Shown: piece by piece, positions 1-6,030 of the stretch
Layout: each line of letters begins with the position of its first letter
Numbering within the stretch: the stretch's first letter is position 1
NCBI GenBank assembly: GCA_963977945.1
Contig: CAXBQO010000046.1
Coordinates: forward strand, 1-7,820
Reading direction: 5' to 3'
DNA from: CALMJB01 sp963977945
GTDB taxonomy: Bacteria > Actinomycetota > Actinomycetes > Nanopelagicales > Nanopelagicaceae
DNA length: 7,820 bases
Notes under the pieces: generated by a model
Told to the model about the DNA's origin: nothing
Database searches by the model: none
The model's input: the letters and a program-made list of their open reading frames with translations, nothing else
Program-made: the position numbers and the translations under genes

Positions 1-2
1 CC

Positions 3-137
3 GATTTCAAAGCCGCAGTAGCTGCAGCCAAAACATCAGCTGAAAAACAAGCGGCTAAAGATGCAGAAAAAACAGCATTGGCTGCGCTACCAACTTTGCC
101 AACCAAGCCAGTAGCACCTACTAAACCAACAAATTAA
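3..137 (+). CDS. C-terminal end of an unidentified protein with an Ala/Lys/Pro-rich tail (5' end outside window)
   Basis: The frame is open from the left edge and closes with TAA at 135-137, giving about 44 residues. The stretch is rich in Ala and Lys (charged and helix-prone, with segments such as AAVAAAKTSAEKQAAKDAEK) and ends in a Pro/Thr-rich tail, ALPTLPTKPVAPTKPTN. No domain is visible, so no function can be given. The low-complexity composition fits a flexible C-terminal extension. The gene is convergent with rpmB and is followed 32 bp later by a strong hairpin that would end its transcript. It could be a chance open frame, but the coding-like composition and the well-placed terminator argue for a real gene end. 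Confidence 0.6.
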   Translation, partial: DFKAAVAAAKTSAEKQAAKDAEKTALAALPTLPTKPVAPTKPTN

Positions 138-169
138 TATCCATTAAGTAGCGCAATAGAAATAGAGAC

Positions 170-203
170 AAAAAGGGCTTTGGAAATTCCAAAGCCCTTT
201 TTT
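170..203. terminator. Bidirectional intrinsic terminator between convergent genes
   Basis: A perfect inverted repeat has arms 170-185 and 187-202, centred on 186. The core is AAAGGGCTTTGG paired with CCAAAGCCCTTT. The A-rich left edge and T-rich right edge put a U-tract after the stem on both strands. It sits between the upstream forward gene (stop at 137) and the reverse gene rpmB (stop at 242), so it can end both transcripts. Confidence 0.9.
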
Positions 204-241
204 AATTTTATTTCAGGACTGAAGTTTAATTATTTAAAAAA

Positions 242-427
242 TCAGCGTACTGCTTTTCCAGCCTTAAGGCAGGAGGAACAGATATTTTTGCGCTCAGATT
301 TTCCGTTAATAAAGGTACGGATTTTTTGAATATTCGGATTCCAGCGACGACGGGTATGACGCTTTGAGTGGGAAACATTGTTTCCAAACCCTGGACCTTT
401 ATTACAGATTTCGCATACCGCTGCCAT
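242..427 (-). CDS. rpmB: Ribosomal protein bL28 (zinc-ribbon, C+ form)
   Basis: This is a 61-residue large-subunit ribosomal protein, a normal length for bL28. It opens MAAVCEICNKGPGFGNNVSHS, the usual L28 start, and is basic throughout, with a KRHTRRRW stretch at residues 22-29 that suits rRNA binding. It has two CxxC pairs, C5/C8 and C50/C53, which is the zinc-binding C+ type; the zinc-independent C- paralogue lacks these cysteines. ATG is read at 427-425 on the reverse strand, and no clear Shine-Dalgarno sequence precedes it. It is divergent from recG, the usual actinobacterial arrangement. In many actinobacteria a DAK2-domain gene lies between rpmB and recG; here there is only a 67-bp spacer. 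Confidence 0.97.
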   Translation of the reverse strand: MAAVCEICNKGPGFGNNVSHSKRHTRRRWNPNIQKIRTFINGKSERKNICSSCLKAGKAVR

Positions 428-451
428 GCGCCAGAGATTACCTGAAGGGTA

Positions 452-469
452 TTGATTTCGCGAAATCGA
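452..469. promoter_or_regulatory. Palindrome in the rpmB/recG divergent spacer (possible operator)
   Basis: Bases 454-467 read GATTTCGCGAAATC, a perfect 14-bp palindrome. One more base pair (452 with 469) matches across a T/G mismatch. It lies midway in the 67-bp spacer between two divergent starts, where one dimeric regulator could affect both genes. As RNA it would form only a weak 5-bp stem, so a DNA-protein site is more likely. It does not look like the actinobacterial LexA box. No convincing -35/-10 pair was found for either gene. Confidence 0.4.
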
Positions 470-494
470 GATAGAAATAAGTCAAACTTGCTCT

Positions 495-2729
495 GTGGTT
501 AAGTCAGTAATTAAGTCAGAAATTAAGTCTGGAATTAAGTCCGGGGTAGTTTCAATTGATTCAAAACTTCAAAATGTCTTAGGTGATAAAACCGCAAAAG
601 TTTTTAAAGAGGTTTTTGGATATATAACTATTGAACAATTACTTCATCATTATCCACGCAGATATGTGATGCGAGGTGAGCTGACCGATATCTCAACATT
701 GCAACAAGGCGAAGAGGTCACAATCTTGGCCGAGATTGCAAAAGTACATCTGCATCGAAATGGTGCAAAAAATATATTAGATGTAACGGTAACTGATGGT
801 AAATCAAAGTTACACATAACTTTTTTTAATCAAGCTTGGCGCGAAAAGAATCTAATAGTAGGAAAAACTGGTTTATTTGCCGGCAAAGTGGGAAGTTATA
901 AAGGCAAATTACAGCTGTCACATCCAGATTATCAATTGATTTCAGAGGAAGAGAATGTTGAAGCTGAAGTGGCAAAGTTTGCTGGTAAATATCTTCCGGT
1001 TTACCCAGCGAGTGCGAAGTTGCCATCATGGAAAATTGCAAAGTGTGTTGAATTAGCACTAAACGCAGTTGGTGAAATTACAGAATACTTGCCGCAGACT
1101 TTGATATCTGAGAATGGCTTCCCAACACTTTCGCAAGCATTTGTCCAGATTCATAATCCAGAGGATTTAGATCAGGCTCAATTAGCCCGAAATCGATTAG
1201 CGTTTAATGAGGCATTTTTGTTGCAGCTGTTATTGAAAAAGAATCGAGCGCAACTTAAATCGGTTACTACGCAAGCAAGATTGCCGAACTCGGCAGATTT
1301 AGTTAATAAATTTGATAGCAGGTTGCCGTTTAAATACACAAAAGGACAGCAGGAAATTATTTCGGAAATAAATAAAGATTTATCTGCAACTATTCCCATG
1401 CATAGATTGATTCAAGGTGAAGTTGGTTCTGGAAAAACCGTGCTGGCTTTGCGGGCGATGCTTACTGTTATTGACGCTGGCGCACAAACTGCATTGCTCG
1501 CTCCAACTGAAGTTTTAGCCCAGCAGCATTTTCGAACCGTACATAATCTCTTTCAAGATTTAACTCTCTCTTTGCTTAATTCAGAAGGTCGCAATTTAAG
1601 GATTGCATTGCTGACTGGATCTTTGCCAACTACACGCAAGCGGCAGATTCGAGAACAAATTAAACTCGGTGAAATTGATTTGGTAATTGGCACTCATGCA
1701 TTAATAAGTGAAGGCGTTGAGTTTTCCGATTTAGGTCTTTTGGTTATTGATGAGCAACATAGATTTGGTGTCGAACAACGCGACGCTTTGCGATTAAAAG
1801 CGAAATACCCTCCGCACGTATTGGTTATGACCGCCACCCCAATTCCGCGAACTGTGGCAATGACAGTTTTTGGAGATTTAGATTTATCAACTTTGCGTGA
1901 ACTTCCGCAAGGCAGGATTGAGATAGAAACTCATTTGGTCGCGCTAGATGAAAAGCCGCATTACTTAGATAGAGCATGGCAAAGAGTTCGAGAAGAAGTT
2001 GATAAAGGGAATCAGGTTTACATAGTTGTGCCAAGGATTGAAAATCCAAAAGGTAAATTAAAACCAACTCAATTGTTAGCTGCACAATTACTAGGGGAAG
2101 AGTTTTTAGATGATCAGCCGCTTGCTGCAATCTCTGAGTTAGCTCCAAAACTTGCAGATAATGAATTAAAGGGCTTAAAAGTTGCAGTGTTGCACGGCCG
2201 CTTAAGTGCAGAGGAAAAAGAAGTAACTATGAACAAGTTTGCGGCAGCAGAGATTTCAGTTCTGATTACCACAACAGTGATTGAAGTAGGTGTTGATGTT
2301 CCAAATGCCACAATGATGGTGATCATGGATGCCGATAGATTTGGCGTTTCCCAATTACATCAGTTGCGTGGTCGAGTTGGACGTGGCGCGAAAAAAGGAT
2401 TGTGTTTACTTGTTACCAATACAAATCCTGAATCTGCTGCAATGTCGAGATTAAAAGCGGTGACCAGCACAAATGATGGATTTGAACTGGCGAAATTAGA
2501 TTTAGAGCAACGTAAAGAGGGCGATATTTTAGGGGCGGCACAATCTGGCGGAAGATCACAACTTCGACTTCTTCGAGTATTAAGAGATGAATCCATAATC
2601 ATGCAAGCGGCACAAATCGCGCAGAATTTTTTAGACCAAGACCCTCAACTTTCAGAGTATCCGCAGTTACAAAATGAAATCGCCAGAATTGAGCAAGAAC
2701 AATCTGCACAATTTTTAGAGAAAATGTGA
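495..2729 (+). CDS. recG: ATP-dependent DNA helicase RecG
   Basis: RecG remodels stalled replication forks and branched recombination intermediates, coupling ATP hydrolysis to fork regression. The protein is 744 aa, a normal full length. The wedge/OB-fold region lies at roughly residues 60-165. Helicase motifs follow in order: Walker A GEVGSGKT at 308-315 (K314), motif II DEQH at 419-422, motif III MTATPIPRT from 445, and motif VI QLRGRVGRG at 623-631. The RecG-specific C-terminal segment, with DLEQRKEGDILGAAQSGG, follows at about 665-690. The start is GTG at 495. No other ATG, GTG or TTG lies in frame before the wedge domain, and no Shine-Dalgarno sequence is visible, so leaderless translation is possible. 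The first 17 residues are four (V/I)KSx repeats not expected in the family. rsmD follows after 10 bp. Confidence 0.97.
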   Translation: MVKSVIKSEIKSGIKSGVVSIDSKLQNVLGDKTAKVFKEVFGYITIEQLLHHYPRRYVMRGELTDISTLQQGEEVTILAEIAKVHLHRNGAKNILDVTVTDGKSKLHITFFNQAWREKNLIVGKTGLFAGKVGSYKGKLQLSHPDYQLISEEENVEAEVAKFAGKYLPVYPASAKLPSWKIAKCVELALNAVGEITEYLPQTLISENGFPTLSQAFVQIHNPEDLDQAQLARNRLAFNEAFLLQLLLKKNRAQLKSVTTQARLPNSADLVNKFDSRLPFKYTKGQQEIISEINKDLSATIPMHRLIQGEVGSGKTVLALRAMLTVIDAGAQTALLAPTEVLAQQHFRTVHNLFQDLTLSLLNSEGRNLRIALLTGSLPTTRKRQIREQIKLGEIDLVIGTHALISEGVEFSDLGLLVIDEQHRFGVEQRDALRLKAKYPPHVLVMTATPIPRTVAMTVFGDLDLSTLRELPQGRIEIETHLVALDEKPHYLDRAWQRVREEVDKGNQVYIVVPRIENPKGKLKPTQLLAAQLLGEEFLDDQPLAAISELAPKLADNELKGLKVAVLHGRLSAEEKEVTMNKFAAAEISVLITTTVIEVGVDVPNATMMVIMDADRFGVSQLHQLRGRVGRGAKKGLCLLVTNTNPESAAMSRLKAVTSTNDGFELAKLDLEQRKEGDILGAAQSGGRSQLRLLRVLRDESIIMQAAQIAQNFLDQDPQLSEYPQLQNEIARIEQEQSAQFLEKM
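498..545 (+). repeat. 12-bp in-frame tandem repeat, 4 copies, at the recG start
   Basis: Four 12-bp units sit directly after the GTG codon, at 498-509, 510-521, 522-533 and 534-545. The shared core is (A/G)TTAAGTC followed by a variable codon; unit 2 reads ATTAAGTCAGAA and unit 3 ATTAAGTCTGGA. They encode VKSV, IKSE, IKSG and IKSG. A partial AAGTCA also occurs upstream, at 479-484. The period is a multiple of three, so copy changes would not break the frame. Confidence 0.85.
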
Positions 2730-2739
2730 TGGCTACCTA

Positions 2740-3336
2740 ATGAGAATTATTTCTGGTACTGCCAAGGGAAGAAAACTGGCAGAACCTGCCAATGTCACTA
2801 GACCAACTTCAGATCGGGCAAGAGAGGGAATTTTTTCAGCACTTGTTTCAAGTTTTGGAAAGTTTGAGGGAATTAATTTTCTAGATCTATTCGCAGGCTC
2901 TGGTGCAGTTGGGTTAGAAGCGATTTCTCGCGGCGCGACTTTAGTTGATGCAGTAGAGCAAAATTTAGCCGCTGCAAAATGCTGTCTTTCAAATTATGAG
3001 TTAGTGAAAATGAGTGGAGCCGTTGGAAAGTATGAATTACATCAGCAAACGGCAAAAAGTTTTTTAGATTCGATTGATGCTTCACATAATAAAAAGTACG
3101 ACATTATCTTTATTGACCCACCTTATGAATTAGAAAACGATTACATAATCAATCTGCTATTGCAGATTTCGCAGAAGAACCTGCTTAAGAAAAGTGGAGA
3201 AGTCATAGTCGAACGAGATGACAAATGGGAAGAGTTGAACTGGCCAACTTCATACGAGTTAATTAAGGAACGAAGTTATGGTCGAGGAAGATTTTTTTTC
3301 GCGCAATTAAGTGCGAGTGCTAGCGTGAGCGTATGA
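2740..3336 (+). CDS. rsmD: 16S rRNA (guanine966-N2)-methyltransferase RsmD
   Basis: RsmD is an S-adenosylmethionine-dependent methyltransferase that modifies G966 (E. coli numbering) of 16S rRNA during small-subunit assembly. The protein is 198 aa, close to family length. It opens with the standard MRIISGTAKGRKL, which fixes the ATG at 2740. The SAM-binding motif I is DLFAGSG at residues 49-55, and the catalytic N2-methyltransferase motif IV is DPPY at 126-129. The usual end of the fold, near GRGRFFFAQ, is followed by a short low-complexity tail ending SASASVSV that is encoded by a 6-bp repeat. The gene starts 10 bp after recG, and its TGA overlaps the coaD ATG by 4 bp (ATGA at 3333-3336), so translation of the two is probably coupled. 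Confidence 0.96.
   Translation: MRIISGTAKGRKLAEPANVTRPTSDRAREGIFSALVSSFGKFEGINFLDLFAGSGAVGLEAISRGATLVDAVEQNLAAAKCCLSNYELVKMSGAVGKYELHQQTAKSFLDSIDASHNKKYDIIFIDPPYELENDYIINLLLQISQKNLLKKSGEVIVERDDKWEELNWPTSYELIKERSYGRGRFFFAQLSASASVSV
3310..3333 (+). repeat. 6-bp degenerate tandem repeat, 4 copies, at the rsmD/coaD junction
   Basis: The units are AGTGCG (3310-3315), AGTGCT (3316-3321), AGCGTG (3322-3327) and AGCGTA (3328-3333). They encode SA, SA, SV and SV at the end of RsmD and run into the coaD start codon, whose A is the last base of unit 4. The tail lies outside the conserved methyltransferase fold. Confidence 0.65.
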
Positions 3337-3815
3337 AAAAAGCGGTTTGCCCAGGCTCATTTGATCCAATTACAAATGGACATTTAGACATTATTTCTCG
3401 GGCTAGCAAAATTTTTGATGAACTAACAGTTGCAGTTCTGGTAAATCAAACCAAGAGTTCCCTCTTTACCGTTGCTGAAAGAATTGAAATGATCTCTGAA
3501 GTTTGCAAAGGATTTTCAAATGTGAAAGTTGATTCCTGGTCTGGTTTGTTAGTTGATTATTGCAAAACAAAACAAATTTCAATTATTGCCAAGGGCTTGC
3601 GTGCGGTTTCAGATTTTGACTACGAACTTCAAATGGGACAAATCAATTATCAATTACAGGGAATTGAAACCCTATTTATGTCTACCGCTCCTAATCATTC
3701 ATTTTTGTCATCATCGGTGGTAAAGGAAATCGCCAGCTACGGTGGCGATGTCTCTTCCTATGTGCCAAAACAGATCTTGCCCGCCTTAACTGAACGGGTA
3801 AAAAAGCAAAAGTAG
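3333..3815 (+). CDS. coaD: Phosphopantetheine adenylyltransferase CoaD
   Basis: CoaD transfers AMP from ATP to 4'-phosphopantetheine, making dephospho-CoA in the next-to-last step of coenzyme A synthesis. It acts in the cytoplasm, usually as a hexamer. The protein is 160 aa, typical for the bacterial enzyme. The nucleotidyltransferase motif TNGH at residues 14-17 follows CPGSFDP; H17 corresponds to the catalytic His of the T/HxGH family. The second motif is SSSVVKE at 126-132, before the conserved GGDVSSYVP. The ATG at 3333 overlaps the rsmD stop and gives the standard start MKKAVCPGSFDP. Pairing of rsmD with coaD is common in bacteria. A small hairpin covers the stop codon. Confidence 0.97.
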   Translation: MKKAVCPGSFDPITNGHLDIISRASKIFDELTVAVLVNQTKSSLFTVAERIEMISEVCKGFSNVKVDSWSGLLVDYCKTKQISIIAKGLRAVSDFDYELQMGQINYQLQGIETLFMSTAPNHSFLSSSVVKEIASYGGDVSSYVPKQILPALTERVKKQK

Positions 3816-3826
3816 TTGTACTACTT
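3810..3826 (+). other. Small hairpin over the coaD stop codon
   Basis: AAGTAGT (3810-3816) and ACTACTT (3820-3826) are perfect complements around a TGT triloop, giving a 7-bp stem that contains the coaD TAG. No T-tract follows, so it is not a typical intrinsic terminator. It could protect an mRNA end or mark a processing site. The 88-bp gap after it is the first large gap in the forward run and may hold an internal promoter, but I could not pick a convincing -35/-10 pair. Confidence 0.4.
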
Positions 3827-3892
3827 ATAGAAAAGTAAACTATCCACCTCTACAAATAATTTATACAGCAACAGAGAAATTAGATAACAGGC

Positions 3893-3898
3893 GGGGAG
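3893..3898 (+). promoter_or_regulatory. Shine-Dalgarno sequence of the SepIVA-like gene
   Basis: GGGGAG at 3893-3898 lies 5 bases before the ATG at 3904. It is one of the clearest ribosome binding sites in the window and supports this start. Confidence 0.75.
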
Positions 3899-3903
3899 CG
3901 AAA

Positions 3904-4380
3904 ATGGATTCGGTTGAAAGAATTGAAGCTGCGATTTTGGCAGTCGAAGAAGCTCGCTCTGTACCACTATCTGCATCTTGTGTTGTGCATCGCGGAGAGA
4001 TGTTGGATTTACTAGAAAAAATAAAGCAGTCTTTTCCAAATGATTTAAATAAGGCGATTCAAATAGTTAAAGATAAAGAGCGAATTTTGGATGAAGCCAG
4101 AAATAGCGCTGACAAAATAATTGAAAACGCTAGGGAAGAGGTTGCAGATCAAGTTTCCCAAACTGCAATTGTGGCAGCAGCGCGCAAAGAAGCTCAAAAA
4201 ATATTGTCCGATGCAAATTCAGAAAGCAAAAAAGAACGCGATGAAATTGATTCATACATCGATTCTCGTTTAGCATCTCTTGAAGTAGTACTAAATAAGA
4301 CTCTTGATGTAATAAGTCGTGGTCGAGATCAATTAGGTGGAATCGATACAAAACACGCATTAAAAGATTTGAAAGACTAA
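3904..4380 (+). CDS. sepIVA: SepIVA-like (DivIVA-related) septation coiled-coil protein, short form
   Basis: This is a 158-aa, highly charged, helical protein with no signal peptide or membrane segment. The N-terminal block VEEARSVPLSASCVVHRG (residues 14-31) and the following LDLLEKIKQSFP match, from memory, the start of the mycobacterial septation factor SepIVA (Rv2927c/MSMEG_2416). The C-terminal block IDSYIDSRLASLEVVLNKTL and RGRDQL (116-144) matches its end. Between them runs an Ala/Glu/Lys-rich coiled coil (about 55-115). Mycobacterial SepIVA is about 245 aa, so most of the length difference falls in the coiled coil. In mycobacteria the gene also sits beside the DUF177 gene, which supports orthology. 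SepIVA acts at the septum and cell envelope in mycobacteria; the same role here is inferred. A strong Shine-Dalgarno sequence precedes the ATG. A generic DivIVA or ATP-synthase-b-like coiled coil is the alternative. Confidence 0.8.
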   Translation: MDSVERIEAAILAVEEARSVPLSASCVVHRGEMLDLLEKIKQSFPNDLNKAIQIVKDKERILDEARNSADKIIENAREEVADQVSQTAIVAAARKEAQKILSDANSESKKERDEIDSYIDSRLASLEVVLNKTLDVISRGRDQLGGIDTKHALKDLKD

Positions 4381-4381
4381 T

Positions 4382-4435
4382 AGGACGCACAGTACTAACA
4401 GGACATTCAGGACCAACAGGAGAACTAGGTGTTAC
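4382..4435 (+). repeat. 9-bp degenerate tandem repeat, 6 units, ending at the DUF177 start codon
   Basis: The whole gap between the SepIVA-like stop and the DUF177 ATG can be divided into six 9-bp units of the form AGGACnnnC, beginning at 4382, 4391, 4400, 4409, 4418 and 4427. The clearest are AGGACATTC (4400-4408) and AGGACCAAC (4409-4417); the last two, AGGAGAACT and AGGTGTTAC, have drifted. Five of the six units begin with a Shine-Dalgarno-like AGG. The units are in phase with the downstream gene but contain no start codon. AGGTG at 4427-4431 is 4 bases from the ATG and is the nearest plausible ribosome binding site. Confidence 0.7.
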
Positions 4436-5041
4436 ATGCCCCGCTCAGTCTTTTTATTCAATACTCACGACCTGCCGCATCGGCCAGGTGAACGAAAAGA
4501 GTATTCACTTAAATTAAATCCACCTGAAGCAATCGGTGTAGATTGTTTGGCAATTCCAGCTGGCACAACGATTGAACTTGATTTAAGTATTGAATCTGTT
4601 TCAGAGGGCGTGCTAGCAAGTGGAAATATATTGGCACACGCTGTTGGTGAATGCATAAGATGTTTGACTCGAATTGATTGGCCAATTTCAGAGCGATTTA
4701 CCGAGTTATTTATCTATGAATCAAATGACCAAAGCGCACATACAAAAACTAGAAGAAATTCCAACGGAAAAAACCCAACTGAAAATATTGATTCTGACGA
4801 AGATGATTTAGCCGATGAAGTTTTGGTTATGGATGGCGATGAAATTGATTTGGAATTACCAATCAGAGATGCCGTGATATTAAATCTGCCAATTAATCCA
4901 CTTTGTGAACCAGATTGCCCTGGTCTTTGCGCTGGCTGCGGCGAGAAAAAATCACAATTGCCTTCAGATCATTCGCATCCAGAAACTGATTCCCGCTGGG
5001 ATAAATTGAAGAATTTCCCTAATTTTTACAAAAAGTCATAA
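4436..5041 (+). CDS. DUF177/YceD-family protein with a C-terminal cysteine cluster
   Basis: This is a 201-aa member of the DUF177 family (YceD in E. coli), which in most bacteria sits just before rpmF, as here. A plant DUF177 protein is linked to 23S rRNA maturation, so a role in large-subunit rRNA processing is plausible but not shown by this sequence. The protein opens FNTHDLPHRPGERKEY, the family N-terminus, then SVSEGVLASGNI and GECIRCL with C73 and C76. An acidic stretch at about 120-143 leads to the DUF177 signature. A cluster CEPDCPGLCAGCG (157-169; C157, C161, C165, C168) could bind zinc. Start: an in-frame TGA at 4370-4372 and no other start codon before 4436 fix the ATG. rpmF follows after 117 bp. 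Confidence 0.93.
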   Translation: MPRSVFLFNTHDLPHRPGERKEYSLKLNPPEAIGVDCLAIPAGTTIELDLSIESVSEGVLASGNILAHAVGECIRCLTRIDWPISERFTELFIYESNDQSAHTKTRRNSNGKNPTENIDSDEDDLADEVLVMDGDEIDLELPIRDAVILNLPINPLCEPDCPGLCAGCGEKKSQLPSDHSHPETDSRWDKLKNFPNFYKKS

Positions 5042-5158
5042 TTGTTGGATAATTTCGCTCTAAATAAATTTAGATACACCTAAATATATTTAAAACAACG
5101 AAAACAAAACTTTAACTAATTTAAAGAATAGTTAAAATTAAAAAAGTGTGAGGTTGCA
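5042..5158 (+). promoter_or_regulatory. AT-rich rpmF leader with stacked palindromes and a possible promoter
   Basis: This 117-bp gap is the largest in the forward run and is much more AT-rich than its neighbours. Two imperfect 20-bp direct repeats (5060-5079 and 5080-5099, 15 of 20 bases alike) each contain a palindrome: CTAAA/TTTAG at 5060-5073 and TAAATATATTTA at 5081-5092. A third inverted repeat, TTTAACTA (5111-5118) with TAGTTAAA (5129-5136), has a 10-base loop. TAAAAT at 5133-5138 is a fair -10 match, with TTTAAC at 5111-5116 a weak -35. GAGG at 5150-5153 is a Shine-Dalgarno sequence 5 bases before rpmF. A separate promoter for rpmF-rnc-mutM is likely; the operators are inferred. Confidence 0.45.
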
Positions 5159-5332
5159 ATGCCGGTCCCAAAGCGAAAGAAATCTCGAGCTAGAACTCGT
5201 ATGCGTCGCAGCATGTGGAAGACCACCGCTGCTGATTTAGCATCCTGTTCGCAATGCGGACAACCAAAGATGCAACACATCGCTTGTCCAAATTGCGGAA
5301 CATATAACAAGCGCCAAGTTCTAGAGGTTTAA
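5159..5332 (+). CDS. rpmF: Ribosomal protein bL32 (zinc-ribbon form)
   Basis: This is a 57-residue large-subunit protein. It starts MAVPKRKKSR-like (here MPVPKRKKSRARTRMRRS), the unmistakable basic N-terminus of bL32, and ends NKRQVLEV. Two CxxC pairs, C30/C33 and C43/C46, form the zinc ribbon, so this is the zinc-dependent C+ type. The ATG at 5159 has GAGG five bases upstream. It follows the DUF177 gene, its usual partner, and precedes rnc by 25 bp. The end of the gene carries an AGAGG (5323-5327) that may serve as the ribosome binding site for rnc. Confidence 0.97.
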   Translation: MPVPKRKKSRARTRMRRSMWKTTAADLASCSQCGQPKMQHIACPNCGTYNKRQVLEV

Positions 5333-5357
5333 TCTGTACTCTCGCCTAACGGCAAAG

Positions 5358-6017
5358 TTGGGATTAGAAGTTGATCCCAAATTACTTGATCTAGCTTTTA
5401 CTCATCGTTCATTTGCTTATGAATCTGGCGGATTACCAACTAACGAACGATTAGAGTTTCTTGGAGACTCAGTTTTAGGTTTAGTTGTTACCGAAGAACT
5501 TTACAAAAGATTTCCAGATTTAGCGGAAAGCAAATTGTCACCATTGCGATCTGGTGTTGTAAATATGAAAGCGTTGGCAGAAATTTCAAAACAACTTGAA
5601 CTAGGTCAATATTTAAAAATTGGCAAAGGCGAAGAAGCAACTCATGGTCGAGAAAAAAATTCAATTCTCTCAGATTCTTTAGAAGCATTAGTTGGTGCGA
5701 TTTATCTGCAGTTTGGTTATGAAAAAACTGCCAAAGTTGTAGCCGATTGGTTTTTGCCACAAATTGAAAGCGTTAAAGCTCAAGGTGCAATTGTCGATCC
5801 AAAAACTACTTTGCAGGAATTAAGTTCTAAATTAGGACTGGGCAAACTAGATTATGAAATCAAGCAATCTGGGCCAGACCACGACAAAGATTTTGTGGCG
5901 CGAGCGTTGATAAATGGCAATCTCTATCCACCGGGTTTTGGCAAAAGTAAGCGGGAAGCCGAACAAGAGGCGGCAAAACTTGCGCTTCTTGAGTTAGAAA
6001 AGGTTTCCGGTAAGTAA
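5358..6017 (+). CDS. rnc: Ribonuclease III
   Basis: RNase III cuts double-stranded RNA, including rRNA precursors and structured mRNAs, as a Mg-dependent homodimer. The catalytic domain has the signature NERLEFLGDS at residues 29-38 (E30, E33, D37) and ILSDSLEALVGAIYL with D106 and E109; these match the metal-binding acidic residues of E. coli RNase III. A double-stranded RNA-binding domain fills about 148-216, ending GKSKREAEQEAAKLAL. The total is 219 aa if TTG at 5358 is used. That start has no good Shine-Dalgarno sequence, and the codons before it (reading SRLTAKL) resemble the normal family N-terminus. Translation may therefore begin at CTG 5334, which has AGAGG six bases upstream. The frame is closed by TAG at 5322-5324. 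Confidence 0.95.
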   Translation: MGLEVDPKLLDLAFTHRSFAYESGGLPTNERLEFLGDSVLGLVVTEELYKRFPDLAESKLSPLRSGVVNMKALAEISKQLELGQYLKIGKGEEATHGREKNSILSDSLEALVGAIYLQFGYEKTAKVVADWFLPQIESVKAQGAIVDPKTTLQELSSKLGLGKLDYEIKQSGPDHDKDFVARALINGNLYPPGFGKSKREAEQEAAKLALLELEKVSGK

Positions 6018-6030
6018 CGCGATTTCACAC

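Noticed and set aside
428..494. Standard -35/-10 promoters for rpmB and recG
   Set aside because: A TTGACT-like -35 can be read for rpmB (AGTCAA at 480-485) but no -10 lies at proper spacing. TAGAAA at 472-477 toward recG has its only -35 candidate, TTGATT at 452-457, just 14 bp away. Neither is convincing.
3821..4039. 72-codon reverse-strand open frame across the coaD/SepIVA-like gap
   Set aside because: It overlaps the conserved N-terminus of the SepIVA-like gene, which has a strong Shine-Dalgarno sequence. Nothing in the frame looks like a known protein.
4382..4435. CRISPR array or integration site in the 9-bp repeats
   Set aside because: The units are contiguous with no unique spacers and are far too short; there are no cas genes or integrase nearby.
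5116..5310. 64-codon reverse-strand open frame over rpmF
   Set aside because: It is antisense to an unmistakable bL32 gene; its Cys/His content is only the complement of the zinc-ribbon codons.
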